Below, in pieces: positions 47,060-61,089 of a stretch of DNA of 64,000 nt; the stretch's first letter is position 1, and each line of letters begins with the position of its first letter. The notes beneath the pieces were generated by a model, which had not been told where the DNA came from, ran no database searches, and saw only the letters and a list, made by a program, of their open reading frames with translations. Where the stretch lies: positions 1,134,545 through 1,198,544 of the forward strand of contig JAQFVV010000276.1 in the NCBI GenBank assembly GCA_028023455.1, written 5' to 3'. The DNA is from Epiperipatus broadwayi (taxonomy: Eukaryota; Onychophora; Udeonychophora; Euonychophora; Peripatidae). The position numbers were made by a program, and so were the translations under genes.

Positions 47060-50000
47060 TGTACCAGTCAGAATTGTATGTTCGTCTAACAAGAATTAGC
47101 ATCTAAGCAAAAGTACCTAGAGTTCAATCATATGCGAGATACACAGGTCAGGAATACTCATGAACTCCACCCTATTGCTCATTTCCCAAATCTCTAACTT
47201 TACAAACAACACTTCTGATTATAGCAAACGACATTCTAACAATCCCCGGCCCAGAGGGTCAGCAGAGACACAAGAGATCTAATGATTAACTAAAGGATGA
47301 TGCAATATAATAACAGATGTGCATACATGAATTAATAAAATGTCCAAAGAATAAATTATTAAATATGAATTTATTGAAAATACAATTAATGATGCAATTA
47401 AATTAGTATATGAGCAAATGGATATAGACTTAAAAACACATTATAACTCTGATTACACATAATAAATACTCTATCTGGGTTTCACATAATGTTGACATGA
47501 GCATTCCATGCTGACCTTAGGGAACATAAATTAAGGATTGATGGATATGCAAGTATTAAATATACATATTAGTAAGAAATTAATTAATCAAAATGATGCG
47601 GCTTAAAATGCTAATTTAAAATATATTTTATAGGGCTTCTATTATTCACACTATTATATTTTAAATCACTAAAAATGTAACAGAATTTAATAACCATACA
47701 TTGGCTTTTATTATGAACATTATGATATTTTAAGTCACAAAAAATATAACGGATTTTAATAACTATATGTGGGTTTTTATTATCTACATTATAATATTTA
47801 AATCACAAAGAATATAACGGATTTCAATAACTATACATGGGCTTTTATTATATCCATTATGATAGTTTGAATAACAAATAATCTAGTGAATTTTGATTAT
47901 ACCTGGATTTCATCATAATTACATTAACGATAGATTAATTATCTTGGAAATTATAAAATGATTCATCATTTATGATTTACGTATAGAATAAGGAAAAGCA
48001 CAGTTATCTCGACATTCAGTCACATGACTTGACTTTTATAGGCTTTATTAAACATTAACTTTCAACATATTTAATAGCGGTTTAACGATAGGGTGGATAG
48101 CACTAATAAGCTACAACTTGTGATAGGGCAAACTAAATTTATATTATAATATGAGAACTTGGGGTGGCTTAGGAAAATCATATCATTACGACTTACAGAC
48201 AAATAAAATATATGAGGAAGTATAAACGATAGCGTGCAGACGGAATGATAACGTTTGAAAAAACGAAAAGCTTCATCAACTTGAGAACAAAAAAACATAA
48301 GCTCATTTGTGCTTGTGACAGATGGCATCCTAAGAAGTGGTCAGCAAGATACTATGGTTCCGTTTTTCTGAATGTTAACCCATAATAGAGCCTATGCAAC
48401 CAAACACAACCTTTGGAGTCGGGGCCTCCACACTCCACCAAGAAATGTGCTTTAAGGATACCAGTAACGAGAGAAAGTATGACAAAGCAACATTTAATTG
48501 ATGAACATTATCACCGGAACACATCATGAGGGCTTTCAGGTCTGTATTAACACTGATTTTTATTTGTGGCCTTGACGAATAAGTAAGCCTAGCATAATGA
48601 AATGACAATATAAGCAATCCCAAAAAGGGGCATACAATTTTCTTAAAGATTTATTTAGCATATCAATAATAAAATATGAAAAATTAAGATTCCCTTCATT
48701 AAACGCATATCAATATGCCCGAAAAATTAGTTACTTAAATTACCATTGGATGGCGAGCTAATTAGTTAATGAATCATCAACTAAAAGTAAGGATCTGAAC
48801 TTTAATTTAGCTAATTAGTTAATGAGTCATCAACTAAAAGTAAGGATCTGAACTTCAATTTATTTAATACTAAATTTACTTAATATTAATCAATATCGTG
48901 TAATAATAGTTAATAATTTATTTGAAATAATAATGGATAGCATAATATAAATTAATAAAAATAGTTTAGGAATATTTTTCAACCGGGCGAATCTTTATAG
49001 TTTAGTAAGAAAACTTACGTTTACAATTTAAAATTCCTTAATAGTGGAATAATAAAATAAAATAAGATTGATTCACCAGATTGAATTATTAGCATATCAA
49101 TAATAAAATATGATTTTCATAATATCAAATTAAAAGTGCCGCATTTGAAATTAATAATACAGTAAGAATGAAAACCCAGCAATCGAGTTTAGAAAATCAA
49201 ATAAAATTTATATAGTAAAGCAAATGAAAATCATTATTTAAGCAGCTAATCGGTTTGGCATTACTGATAGAAAATAAGCAGTTACATTTTAAAGAAAATA
49301 AAAACTACAAAAATGGAAATATTACAAAGATATACTTTGGGTGAAATAACTTTACATAATTAGAGGTTGAATTTTACAGTTTACAATTAAGAAAATTATT
49401 CAGATGAAAGTTTTTAGAGTTCATTTTGCAGCAGGGAATTACCTTTATGTTAGATGATGTGATGGCCATATGCACATGTGTTGATTTTATTTTTGAAGAA
49501 ATATGATTAATTTGGCACTATTTTGGCAAAATTGTGGTTAATGTCCATTCCTGGTGTATTTTACAGTTTATTTTGGCAGCAGTTTTGAAACGATGGCTTA
49601 TGAGTACATTGGCACTGGTCTGATCTTGGAGAGATCGGGGAAGCAAATTTATTTCTACTCATGAACCATTTTAAAATTCTGAGTGACGTAGATTACCTTG
49701 ATGATAATGTTTAGAAACAAGATACAGAGCTCTTTAGCTAGCAAATGCGGTGGTATTTATACTCATTTTGGCTGCCTTTGGTAATTCCCAGATGTAAGCT
49801 AATTGTCAACAATGACACAGCTAATTTGAAAGTATGAACGAGATCAAATTCGAGAGAGCTGGTCTTGATCTGTTAAGTAACGTGAATTTTTAAAATAAAC
49901 TTATGTTAAAATAAAAACAAATCTTTTCTGAATTTAAAATAAGGCAGTCTTTTGTTTGCTAAATTTGCATTACTCTCTTGAATTTTCTCTCAAATAAAAA

Positions 50001-50266
50001 TACATGAATAAAAATATATACGTAATATAAATGCTTATAATAAAATTATTATGTTTATCTGTTACACACACACATACGCATGATTGTTTACCGTGATAGA
50101 AATTTATGTTTTATATTTAAATTAATATTAAACGAGAATAAAGCTTAACAGAAAAACAAACAATCACATGCATCTGTATAAATGACTGAGTTCGAACCCA
50201 TGTTTGAAGGTTTCAAACATCACCAGAAAGTGAAGCCACATGTGTGCAACAGATTTGACTGCTTCA
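47060..50266 (-). repeat. 5' LTR of the gag-only element (3.2 kb, uninterrupted)
   Basis: It matches the split LTR at 38624-44369 over its full length and lacks the solo LTR. A local duplication of about 50 bases (gctaattagttaatgaatcatcaac block, 48758-48855) is present only here. Confidence 0.9.
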
Positions 50267-50371
50267 GTATATAAATATTAAGCAATATCTGTATTAAAAG
50301 TTATTATAAAAATATAATTACTTCACACAATATCAATCCAAAATACAGTAAATAAATATTTTAAATATACT

Positions 50372-50420
50372 TTATTCAGAGTACTTTCAACTAGCTCAGT
50401 AGTTGTTGTCAACTATTTAA
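50372..50420 (-). ncRNA. Hammerhead-like motif in the fold-back (partner at 52434-52485, plus)
   Basis: On the minus strand: TTGACAA in place of CTGATGA, a perfect five-pair stem II (AACTA with TAGTT, loop CTGAGC), an intact GAAA, minimal stem III AGTACT, then C and TGAATAAAG. The plus-strand partner at 52434 has TTGACAG, GAAA and AGTACT. Two to three core changes make activity unlikely. The shared gaaagtactt string links it to 16.2 and 56.1 kb. Confidence 0.45.
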
Positions 50421-50900
50421 ATTTTAAAAATAACATTACAAATACATCATATAAACATTTTCCCCACAATTCATCAATTTTATAATTCCCACAATTCACT
50501 AATTAAATTGATTAATAATTATAAACAACATTTGATTAATAGACAAGCAGCGAATGTTAAGATTAGTGAATTGTGGGAATTATAAAATTGATGAATTATG
50601 GGGAAATGTTTATATGATGTATTGTTATAGCTGAAACACACAGGTTTTATATATACCTGTGTCTATATATGTAATATATAGGGTATACGAGCACAGACTT
50701 TCACCTGACCCACCACTCTCCACATTATCTCATAACACTGATACGCTTGAACACATATATGTTGAAAAGATAAATAATCACCAATATACATATTTCATGC
50801 TAAACCAGAAATCATCAGTTGGTCCAGATTATCATCTCTACACATATATGCTATAAGTGCTCAGATATATATTAAGATAGCCAATCTTCATACTTTAATG

Positions 50901-52066
50901 CAGTGGTCTTCAACCTTTTCACCCCTGTGGCCCAGTAAAAATAAGGATAAGATTTCACAGACCAGCAGAAGTTTTCAGATAAATTTTCTTAAAGATGTAA
51001 CCTGCTTAGCCTTAGATAAGCTTAATTGTTATAACTGATCAAAACAGCACACTAGTTAATGTGTATAGTAATGGTGTTGTTACCTTCACATGTTGAACAC
51101 TCTTTCTCGAGTTGCGCAGTCATACTGCTACAGAAAACATACAATAACAATTGTTCTCATTAATGTGCTTGCATTTTACATTTATTATTTCATTGTTAAA
51201 ATATGCAAGAATAAAATGTTATTCACCTGAATGTTGAAAAAGTCAAAACTTTTGATCTTATTTTATTTTGGGAGGGGGGAGGTTGAAAAATTCTTTGTCA
51301 TCAACTGAGGCAAAAGATAGACACCAAAGTTATTTTTTGTTTGTTTTTATTTTTAAAGAAAGGTAACAGAAATTGGTTTTAAAAATAAAAGTTTTAGTAT
51401 TTTAGCAGTATACAAATAAAAGCAAAAAAAAATATTGCCTTATAGACCAAAAAAAGTGGGCGTATTTTAAAACAAAAGAAAAAAGAAAACGAAGCTTGAA
51501 AAAGTCAAAAGTTTTGATCTTACTTTATTTTGGGGTGGTGGTGATATATTGAGAAATACATTGAAAATGTTAGAGATAGAACTTATTTTTTGGTTTTTAT
51601 TTTTAAAAAAAGGTAATAAAAATTGATTTTCAAAATAAAACTTAAAGCCAAAAAAACACTAAAAATGAAATATTAAAAGAGAGAGTAAAAAAAATTTAAG
51701 AGATCAAAAAAAGTCATGTTACATTTTATTGTTTTAACAATGCTGACAAGCAGCCATGATTGGCTATCAAAAGACAACTGGAGTTTGTATAATAAAAAAC
51801 TTTTTCTCCCCCTCCCCATAAACATCTGTGATAAATAAAAAAACAAATTAATTTATGTATGATTGATTAGATTTTGTTTTTGTTCTGTTTTTTTTTTTAA
51901 TCGGGAAAAAATGCGATGAAAAAATAAATAAAAATTGTTCATATTAATTAAAAGTTTAAAATCGTATTATTTTGTATTATAAACTTTCTTGCCAGTCTAC
52001 CTGTGGACCAGCAAAAAACTTCTGTGGCCTGGTACCAGTCTGTGGCCCCATGGTTGAAGACCACTG
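50901..52066. mobile_element. hAT-type non-autonomous DNA transposon (1166 bp)
   Basis: Terminal inverted repeats begin CAGTGGTCTTCAACC at both ends. The 8-bp flanks are CTTTAATG and CTTTAATC (one mismatch), the length typical of hAT. The opposite arm of the host fold-back (cattaaagtatgaag, near 52187) is the unoccupied site. No transposase frame is present. Inside, about 190 bases are directly repeated at 51234 and 51496 (period 262). Confidence 0.92.
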
Positions 52067-52535
52067 CTTTAATCAACAGGTTTCAATCTACTCCACACTC
52101 CAACTCTTCAACTGCTTTTGAGCATTCCATCATCAGATTTTCAATTGGATGGATAGTTGAAGAGTTGGAGTAGATTGAGACCTGTCCATTAAAGTATGAA
52201 GATTGGCTATCTTAATATATATCTGAGCACTTATAGCATATATGTGTAGTGATGGTAATCTGGACCAACTGATGATTGCTGGTTTAGCATGAAATTGGTG
52301 ATTATTTATCTTTTCAACATGTGTTTGAGTGTATCAGTGTTATGAGATAGTGTAGAGGTGGTGGGTCATATGAAAGTCTGTGCTCATATACCCTATATAT
52401 GACATATTGTTGTAACATTATTTTTGAATTTTGAATAGTTGACAGTGACTACTGAGCTAGTTAGTTGAAAGTACTTCCGAATAAAGTATATTTAAAATAC
52501 TTATTTACTGTATTTTGGATTGATATTGTGTGAAG

Positions 52536-52645
<110 letters not shown>

Positions 52646-52649
52646 GAAT

Positions 52650-55600
52650 ATTCAGATTCATGATCAAAGTATTTAAAAAAAATAAAGAAGTTTGTTGATC
52701 TTGTTTGATTTTTTTTTTGTTTGATAAATGGATAATGGAAGATCTTGGAAATATAGATCAAATTGATCACCATGCCAATGTAAAGCTTTTAAATAGAATT
52801 GTTTATTGTTGATTCTTGCTTTAAAATACTAAATTCACTATAATCAAACTCAGGAAAAACATATAGGTAAATAAATAAATTTTGAAAACAATTTAGTGTG
52901 ATATAAAAGTTTACTTAAATAGGATCAATATTATTTTACGTATTTTATTTCTTTGTTAATGCAGTCACCATAGTAACATTATTACATATAATTCAAGGTT
53001 TTTATGTCATATATTTGTTTATAAATTAATTGAAAAAAATATTATTATTAAAATATATATATATATATATATGTGTAAATTATTTATATTTATAAAGTGA
53101 ATAAAGTTTGTAATATCAATTCTGTATTTTGGTTTACAAATAATAGGAAAAATCAAATCGAATTTGGCTTTCATTGCCATGTATCCATTTTCTCCAAACT
53201 TACATTACAAACTGTGAAAACTGTTGTAAAAAAATTGTTCGGCATTGATGTTTATTTGAGTAATTTTCAATAACTGTTATGACACCAGAACATCAGAAAG
53301 AGAACATATAAATAGCCACAAAAACTATAAGAGCAGCTATCATCTTTTCGTCATCACCAGAAAAGGACGTGTTTTCCATATTCTTTTAAATAAAAATTCT
53401 TCAATATTTATTTTTACTGTTAAACCATAAAAAAATGGAAGAATAAACTTAAATTATCTGCCCATTCATTCATTTGAATGGCAGTTGTGAAGGATTCCAA
53501 AGGAAACGGCAACAAAATGTAAAAAAGGAAACCTATGGGGAAAAAATGCTTTGTATGAAATTGGCTATTTTTATTTTAAAACAAAGATATTTCTGATTTA
53601 AAGTTTGGAGTATAACTACCATTGAATTTGGATAAATACCGTGTCACAAGCTAAGAAACACTCAGGATCAACTGGATTAATTTGCATCATAAAAAAGAGG
53701 CTAATTAAATCGCACTCTTTTCTTTGGAAAGGAAAAGGACTATTAGTGAAGCATTATAAAGTTTGACTTATTATTTCTGAGAAATAAACTTCTCTTTGCA
53801 TCATAGAAACTGGGGATAAGTAAATTGCAATGGACAAATAAATAGCGAAAACGGACAGACTCTTATATAGGGTATAACTTTTCATTTTTATATATAAAAA
53901 TGTGCGCATATTAATTTTTTTTTACATATATTTAAAAGGGATGATTTGTATTTTATTTAAATTATCTTTAGGAGTAATAGAATTTATGAAATTAAAGTGA
54001 TCGGAGAGATTCCTTTAGTAATCATTTGAACTCTTGTCTAAGTATATATTAACACAATCCGATGTTGTTGTTTTATATATATATGATTTGATGGTTGCAT
54101 GTATAAAATTTAGTTTAAAACATCGAACAGACAAGAGATTCAAATATATCATATTATTTCATATTCATTTAGCGGTTATTATTTTGACAAACAAATAGGC
54201 TTCGATCTCATCCTATTTCATATCTTTGGTATCTGTTATAGATAAATTTTTCAGTAAGATATTCAAAAGTCTCTCCATTCATTCATTCATTTTTTTTTAT
54301 ATACATGTCGTTATTGTTTTCGCAACACATTTTAGAGATACACAGAGTAATTTTATCATTTTTATTTATTCAGTCAATCTGAAATATAAATTAATTTTCT
54401 ATGTATTTTGTTGTTCATCTTACCAATTTTCTTTTATATAATCAAATAAATTGAGTGATTCAAATGACAAGACTCCGTTTTTTTTTTTATTATTATTTGG
54501 ATTGCATAAGATGACTTAGCTATTTAAATGACAAGGTTCAAACTCAGCTTGGTAAGTGTACTAGAATATAAGATATGGTATGTTTTGCATATTAGCATTT
54601 TATTTTATTCCCATATGAATTTTGTATTTATATTGGCATTCAAATATTATATATTATAATTTATCTTAGTTAATATTACAAAGTCAATCATTTCTATGTT
54701 TTTCTGATTCCGTCATAAAAAAAAGATATATACATAAATAGATCGTATTTTATCATTGATTCAGGACGACTTGTCTTAAATATTTTTAAAAAAACTTCTC
54801 TAAAATAAAGAGTATGAACTTCATTGAATAGTTTAATTGAATATTATCTTTAAATTGGGATGAATCTAAATTATAATCATATATTTTAATTATTGCCAAC
54901 CAATTTCATATTCAGTTATTTGAAGGTTTAACTAGATGATATTTATTATTATAGGTCGATGGACATCCATTGGAAACTTAACATATCTTTTATATAATAT
55001 AATTGGACATTATAAAGTTAGAAATTGGCTAATAAGTTTTCATGGAGTATTCTATTTTAACATATAAACGAAGCAATAATTAAGTATCACTTTATTGGAA
55101 GATATGAATAAATTATTTATATATTACTTTATAGCTTCTTATTAAACTAGACACAGATTAATTTGTTTAAACATTTAAAGGAGTGCATAGGTTTTCAAAG
55201 TGTCTTATAAAATGATATAAAAACTAGTTGATTTCAATAGAAAATTATTAATTAAATATTAAAGTAGAAAGAATTGTGTAGATACGAAGGAATGTTTATA
55301 CTTTCTGTTTAGCGTTTTATTAAACTAGGTATACGTTTGAATCAACTATTATTTTGTTTCAACCTTTCAAAATAGTATCTATATTTAAGATGTTTTGTAA
55401 AATACAATTATAGGTATTTAGAAGCTCATCTGTTTAAATAAAATGCAATATCATTAAATATTTAAAGTAGATTTAAATTACTTCAATAATAATAGGTTAA
55501 TAAAGTATATTGGAATCTGTTTTAGTTATTGATTGAATTTGATTTTAGTTAGCCTAATCGTATATTATTGTTTAGGGCAATGATATGTGAGTTCATTGCT

Positions 55601-55850
55601 CAGTGCAGTTTACTTTATAATTGTGATAGATTTGTGGATGTCTGGAGCAGATAATCTCATTACACTTTCGTTTCACATATAGCTTAAACAAATTAGACTT
55701 TAAGAGAGATTATTTATGCTTTGTGATGGTTTATTACATAATGGCGACTCGATTGAGCTAGACTAGATTAAATTAAATTAGATTTTAGATTTTTCATCAG
55801 ATCATATTGATCATTCTACTCATCACCAGCAGTGATCAAATTTCATTCAG
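52650..55850. other. AT-rich non-coding stretch
   Basis: I see no gene, RNA or repeat boundary that I can support. Short frames (e.g. 54226-54441) are hydrophobic and undomained. Confidence 0.5.
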
Positions 55851-55852
55851 TT

Positions 55853-55855
55853 ACA

Positions 55856-55890
<35 letters not shown>

Positions 55891-55899
55891 AATAAAATG

Positions 55900-55931
<32 letters not shown>

Positions 55932-55940
55932 AATAAAATG
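55853..55940. repeat. Duplicated compound microsatellite (TA)n(CA)n
   Basis: The block (TA)n-(CA)n-aataaaatg occurs twice in tandem (55853-55898 and 55899-55940), evidence of a unit-scale duplication that includes non-repeat bases. Confidence 0.9.
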
Positions 55941-55983
55941 TCTATTAATTAAAAAATATTATAATAATATAAATAATAAATAC

Positions 55984-56195
55984 AATGGTAATTAAATATA
56001 ATATATAATCTTTCAATCCTCAGAAGTATTTTCAGTTAATTTCTTAACCTTCCTCAACTGCCATTAAATTCAAAAAACATAACAGAAGCTTCCATTATAT
56101 ATTTTTAATTTAATCACAGTTGATGAGGGTTAAAGAATTCACTAAAAGTACTTCTGTGGATTGAACAACTGGATATTATATTTAATTACTGTTGT
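55984..56195. repeat. Fold-back with hammerhead-like motifs
   Basis: Arms 55984-56062 and 56113-56195 are diverged reverse complements. The plus-strand arm has AATCACAG (56112-56119), TTGATGA (56120-56126), a weak stem II, AAAA in place of GAAA, AGTACT, T, then CTGTGGATT. CACAG and CTGTG form a good stem I. The minus-strand arm keeps GAAA but has TTGAGGA. Neither copy has the full core. Confidence 0.65.
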
Positions 56196-56199
56196 ATTA

Positions 56200-59100
56200 A
56201 TTATTATATTGTTATTATATATTGTAATGATATGGGAATATAAGGGTGGTCATTCCTGGGGTGATGGCAAATCATCATCAACCCCCGTCACAAAAATATT
56301 AACATTTACAAAAAGTATAATATTCAGGTAAGATATTATTTTAAAAATGTTGAAGTAATGTTTAACATGAACAATATATAAATAATTTTATATATTAAAA
56401 GCATGAGATCATAAGATCTCTGAGAAATCAGACAGCTAACTCAGAGCAGCAACTATGAGTATAATTGTAACTTCAACCAGCATTATTAATAAGTATAAGT
56501 AAGTAATACTAAAAATAAATAACCATTTATCATCATGAATGGTCAATCAATCAAACTACACCAAAAAAAATCAACAGTTCATCTTGTGGCTGGATTGTAA
56601 ATGAGTCTTCTGTAAACGAGGCTAACTATTGAGCCTTTCCCAGCTTTGGGCAATTATTTAGACATAATCTGGATACACAAACTCAAGTGCTAATCCATTA
56701 AAATATATAACAATCAAAAATTGTAAGAATCAATACAGTAATGCTGGAGCATTAAAACATGCTGATCATCATCAATGCTCTAGCCATTTAGCACCATTAA
56801 TGCACTGGCCAACTATAAATTTAAATTCTAATAAATACTAAAATAAATCAAGTGTAGTGCAAGAGCTTTGAAGAATATACTCTTTGCACCAACCCAGGAA
56901 TCATCATCATCTGGATGCTCATACACTAAATATAAATCTCCATTCATATATCAGCCATTATATACAAATTTAGCTCAGAGGAACACAAACTTTAGTACTG
57001 TTATGGTGACCAAGAGATGATGCAATATAATTTTTAAATTGAATAAGTTTATTAACAATAAAAAATGATATTAAGGTCTAGAATAAGGCTATGCATATCA
57101 TTTAAGTCTTCTGATTTTGATTAACATGCAATAATAACAAATTATCACATTGTGATTTACATATGTATGATTATGTATGATTAATCCAAAATTTAAGTTA
57201 TGGTGGTTTACATATATATGCACACAGATGTGCAATTTATAATAGACAATTAATATACTTCAGTTGACATGTAATAAAAAAATAATTAAAATTTTACATA
57301 TAAGTGTCTATAAGACACATTGATATTTGTAATACATTTGACATATATACATGCATATACATGTGTGTGCACATAATTTCTGAACATATCTGACTTGTTA
57401 CAAACTAAACATTTTTAATTGTCACTTTCAAATGACACAAAACACATAACTTTACACATATGTACCAATAGGTTCACTCAAAACACATATATATAATTTG
57501 CGCACATATGTGCAGTACAATAATTGATTACTTATATAAATGAATTTCATTTTCTATCATATTTGATAATAGCAAAAACTTATTTTCCTTTTTATAGGAT
57601 AAGATTTAATATATATATGTGTGTGATGTATTTACACACTGCTATTTACATACTTTAATTTGTTACAATAATATTATATTTTTCATAATTATTTTCTTGA
57701 TTAATATTAAGAATATATAAAATTCACATATGCATGTGTAATATATAAAATATAATTTGAATCAGATATTAAACTTTATTACAGCTTTCTCTTTTTCTTT
57801 TTTTTTAAATGTAGACCATTTTTAACAGGTCACTTTTTGCTTGTTGATTAAATAATTACCAAAGGGATTTTAAATTTAAAATATCTTTCTTTTTTTTTTC
57901 CTAAAATATTTTTGAAATCTGGTTTTTCTTTTAAAACAAAGTAATTCTTTTTGTATATAGCTTTGGTCATCATAGGTCACTTCTCTAAAAGATTTTTAAA
58001 AATCTTTAAATGTTAATTCTGACTCTTAGATTTTTTTTAATCCAAGCAGAGTTGTTTATTTGTATTACTCTTTTTAAAAATATATAGAATTTAATTAAAT
58101 AATTTAAAATAATACTGTTTTATATTATATATCTAACTTTTTGAGAATGTCATTTTTGAATGAATTATTTAAAAAACTTATTTAAAATTTAGTTTATGTT
58201 ATATATAATGTTACTCACTATTGTAAATACATCTATGTGCTTCTCTGCATACATAAATGAACAGCAGCATACATATACCAATTCTTCAAGATTTCACTTG
58301 GTAAGCTTGGTTTTTGGTCCATTATCAAAATATAGTCCAGGCTTGTTGTCATCATCAAGAAAAATTATAATTTAGGTATGGTTGGCACTCTCCCTTCTGT
58401 CTAGGGCTTAATGAGCTTCAGACCATGAAACTGTTTTCTCAAAATACATTTGTAGTTATGAATTTAAACACAAAGAAGTGGGTTATTTTCCTCCATGTAA
58501 ATTCAAACTTCACCAGTGAACTGTAGAGTAGCTGCTTTCTACTGTCTTGACTTCAGCTACATTTTCATGGGAGCTCTGTCCAACTCTGCTAGCTAACTCT
58601 GCAGCTAGCTTTTCTTCTTTTCAAAATATTATTAGCCAGGCCTTCTGACTAGCTTTTACAAAATATATTTAGCCAAGGCTTAATATCAGATTTTTCTGGT
58701 CAGCTTTTACAAAAACTGCAAACCAAAACTCTCAAAAAATAGGAACCAAACTGTTTAAAAATAACAAGCCAGACTGAAAAAATCTTTTTATCAGCTCATT
58801 TTATAATCTTGGATTGCTAGGTGATAAAAACAAACTGCAGACTATTTTCAATATGTCCAATCTTTTTGAAAACAAGTTTGAAGTGTTATCAAAAGTATGA
58901 TTGGAAAAAGTTGATTTCAATTAACTTTTATCCTTTTGAATTTGACAAAGGTGTGATCTACATGTTTTTACTTGGATAGAGAATTATATACAAGCAAATT
59001 AAATGATTTTCAAAAATAGATATTTTTATAATTATCAGTATATGTGCTTTTTTTATTATTTTCAAAGTCAGAATTCAATATTAATTTATTTATCAGACCT

Positions 59101-59250
59101 TTTAAATATTTAATTTTATAATAAAATATTACTTTAAATGCAGAACAATTTAATTCTTTATAGTGGTTATTATTCCCCATGAAATGTAGAAAATATCTAC
59201 AAAATTTGTCTGTGTTTATTTCTATTTTTCCTTTCAACTTTATATATATA
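56200..59250. other. AT-rich non-coding stretch
   Basis: No gene was recognised. 58300-58800 is slightly less AT-rich but has no open frame of note. Confidence 0.5.
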
Positions 59251-60543
59251 CATTTGGGTCTCATTTTATCCGATAGATAGGTTCCTCAGAAAATGCGCAT
59301 AAAAGAAATTGCACAAAAATAGACTTAACTTACCTTGAAAAATGGAGGATAGGTTTCTGTAATTTTCAAAAATTGCATAAAAGCAAAGCAACAATGTAAA
59401 ATTACTTTAAAATTCGCACAAAAAAAATAAGGAAATAAAATATGACTAATAAAAATTTTCAAATTTGAAAAAAATTGATACAAGACAAACTTTTTTTACT
59501 TATTTATTAACTGCAGTATTTAATTTTATTCAAAACAATATATTTTTATGCATAATTTACAGTATTTTTATTTTTTCGTACATGTACATTATTTTAATTA
59601 TTATCACTATTTGATGATAAGTAAGTTCGTTTGTAAACTAGTAAGACATCAGATTCATCACAAGAAGAAATACAACTAGTGCTGACTTCATTTTTTTAAT
59701 TGGTTTTATCATGGACTCACCTAAACTAAATGTTTTCCAATCATTGTTAAGCCTTCCGATTTCGCTAAGTGATCTAAAATTTAAATTTTTGTTTCCAAAG
59801 AAATTCATTTTCTTGGGTGTTTTTTTTTTCTCCGTTAGAGTAAACTAAAAGTTTAAAATAAAAATAAGAACTTAGACTTATGATAATAAAAAGACACTGA
59901 CTCACCACTGTTGGACAAAATTTAATTATACTAACAATTAAAAATTAAATTTTTATTTTTGTCTTTAATTTTCAATTCCATTTAAAAATCAAATTCCATT
60001 GTTGTTTTTTTTATTTTTTAATTGTTAATTATAATTAAAAATCAGATTTTAATTGTCAAATTTAATTATGCCCACCACTGTAACTCGCCTTTTAAAAATA
60101 AATTTGCCACTAAATGATTAATTGATTATGTACTCTTTTTTAAAAAAGAAAAAATAGAATGTGACTTAAAATGCAAAAAAAAACAACATGCATAGTATAG
60201 ACATCTATAATGTTTGAACAGATTTACATTATAATCTTGTAAAATTTAATGAGTGTATATAAAATAGGGAAATCTTGATTTTAAGTGAATTATGAACCTT
60301 TTTGTTGCACAAATCTATTACAGTACTATTATAAAGCACTGAAAATATTGAAATTATTAGAGGGAAATCGAATTCCAACAATGTGCTATATTAAAAGTAA
60401 TAGCACATTATTGGAGCTCGCCTTCTGATCTAATAATTTTTATTGCATAAAAGAAAAACATATACAAAGATATTAAGAAGAAACATGAACCGCATAACTT
60501 CAAAATTGCATTAAATAAATCCGCATAAAATGAGACCCGGGTG
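59251..60543. mobile_element. Tigger/pogo-like non-autonomous DNA transposon, copy 2 (1293 bp)
   Basis: It matches copy 1 (27365-28227) at both ends: gggtctcattttatccgatagataggttcctcag at the left, atccgcataaaatgagaccc at the right, TA flanks on both sides. The extra length comes from a nested MITE (59906-60080) and other indels. Confidence 0.85.
59906..60080. mobile_element. Small hAT-type MITE nested in the Tigger-like copy 2
   Basis: Ends CACTGTTGGACAAAATTTA and, on the opposite strand, CAGTGGTGGGCATAATTA are imperfect inverted repeats. Flanking 8-mers TGACTCAC and TAACTCGC match at six of eight positions. The interior is AT-rich and nearly self-complementary. Copy 1 lacks it. Confidence 0.6.
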
Positions 60544-60700
60544 TATTAGTAAAAATTAGTCACATGATCTATATAGCTTGTATTACTAATATGTAATATA
60601 TAAAGAGCCTGCTAATAGCTCTAAACAAACTCATTTTATTTTATTTTATTATGATAAATGCTACAAGAGAAAATACCTGAAGCCTTTATCTATGATGGTC

Positions 60701-60740
60701 CTTGTCCCCCGAAAAGTTTCAAGCTATGGCTCTCACATTA
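60701..60740 (-). ncRNA. Decayed hammerhead motif, array 2 unit 1
   Basis: Minus strand: AATGTGA replaces CTGATGA. Stem II GAGC-CATA-GCTT and GAAA (60717-60720 on plus) are intact. Stem III and the GTC cleavage triplet are lost (tttc). Confidence 0.5.
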
Positions 60741-61089
60741 GATTCAAAATACTAACTCAAGCCAAGCATTTATCTAATTCTTAAATATTAAGAAAAAGAA
60801 CTAAGTCTTCAGACACCTACATGTCTTCAAATTCAGCTCTTTAACTAAAGAAACTATATGGGCCAGAACAAAATTCAGTGATCTCATATATTAGTAGGCT
60901 TAGCAATTTAATATAGCCAAAGCCCTAATAGCAAAATTATAATATTAGTAAAAATTAGTCACATGTCACATGACCTATAATATATAAAGAGCCTGCTAAT
61001 AGCTCTAAACAAGCTTATTTATTTTATTTTATTTTATTATGATAAATGCTACAAGAGAAAATACCTGAAACCTTTATCTATGATGGTCC

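Larger units (their letters stand above)
38624..50266 (-). mobile_element. Gag-only long-LTR retrotransposon (gypsy-type gag)
   Basis: Direct repeats 38624-44369 (interrupted by a 2.55-kb solo LTR) and 47060-50266 flank an internal region of 2.69 kb. Both LTRs begin TGTACCAGTCAGAATTG and end TGCTTCA on the plus strand, giving TG...CA termini. A polypurine tract (minus strand ggggggaata) lies directly against the inner end of the left LTR at 44370, confirming that the left copy is the 3' LTR. Flanks are ATAT and GTAT, a weak 4-bp duplication in low-complexity sequence. The internal region encodes gag but shows no protease, RT, RNase H or integrase, so it depended on a partner's pol. Confidence 0.8.

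Noticed and set aside
38624-50266. Large segmental duplication (38.6-44.4 kb versus 47.1-50.3 kb)
   Set aside because: The copies have TG...CA ends, flank a gag region and lie next to a polypurine tract, so LTRs explain them better.
58300-58400. Possible hammerhead (gttgtcatcatcaag on the plus strand)
   Set aside because: CTTGATGATGA-like text is present on the minus strand but no stem II or GAAA box follows in register.
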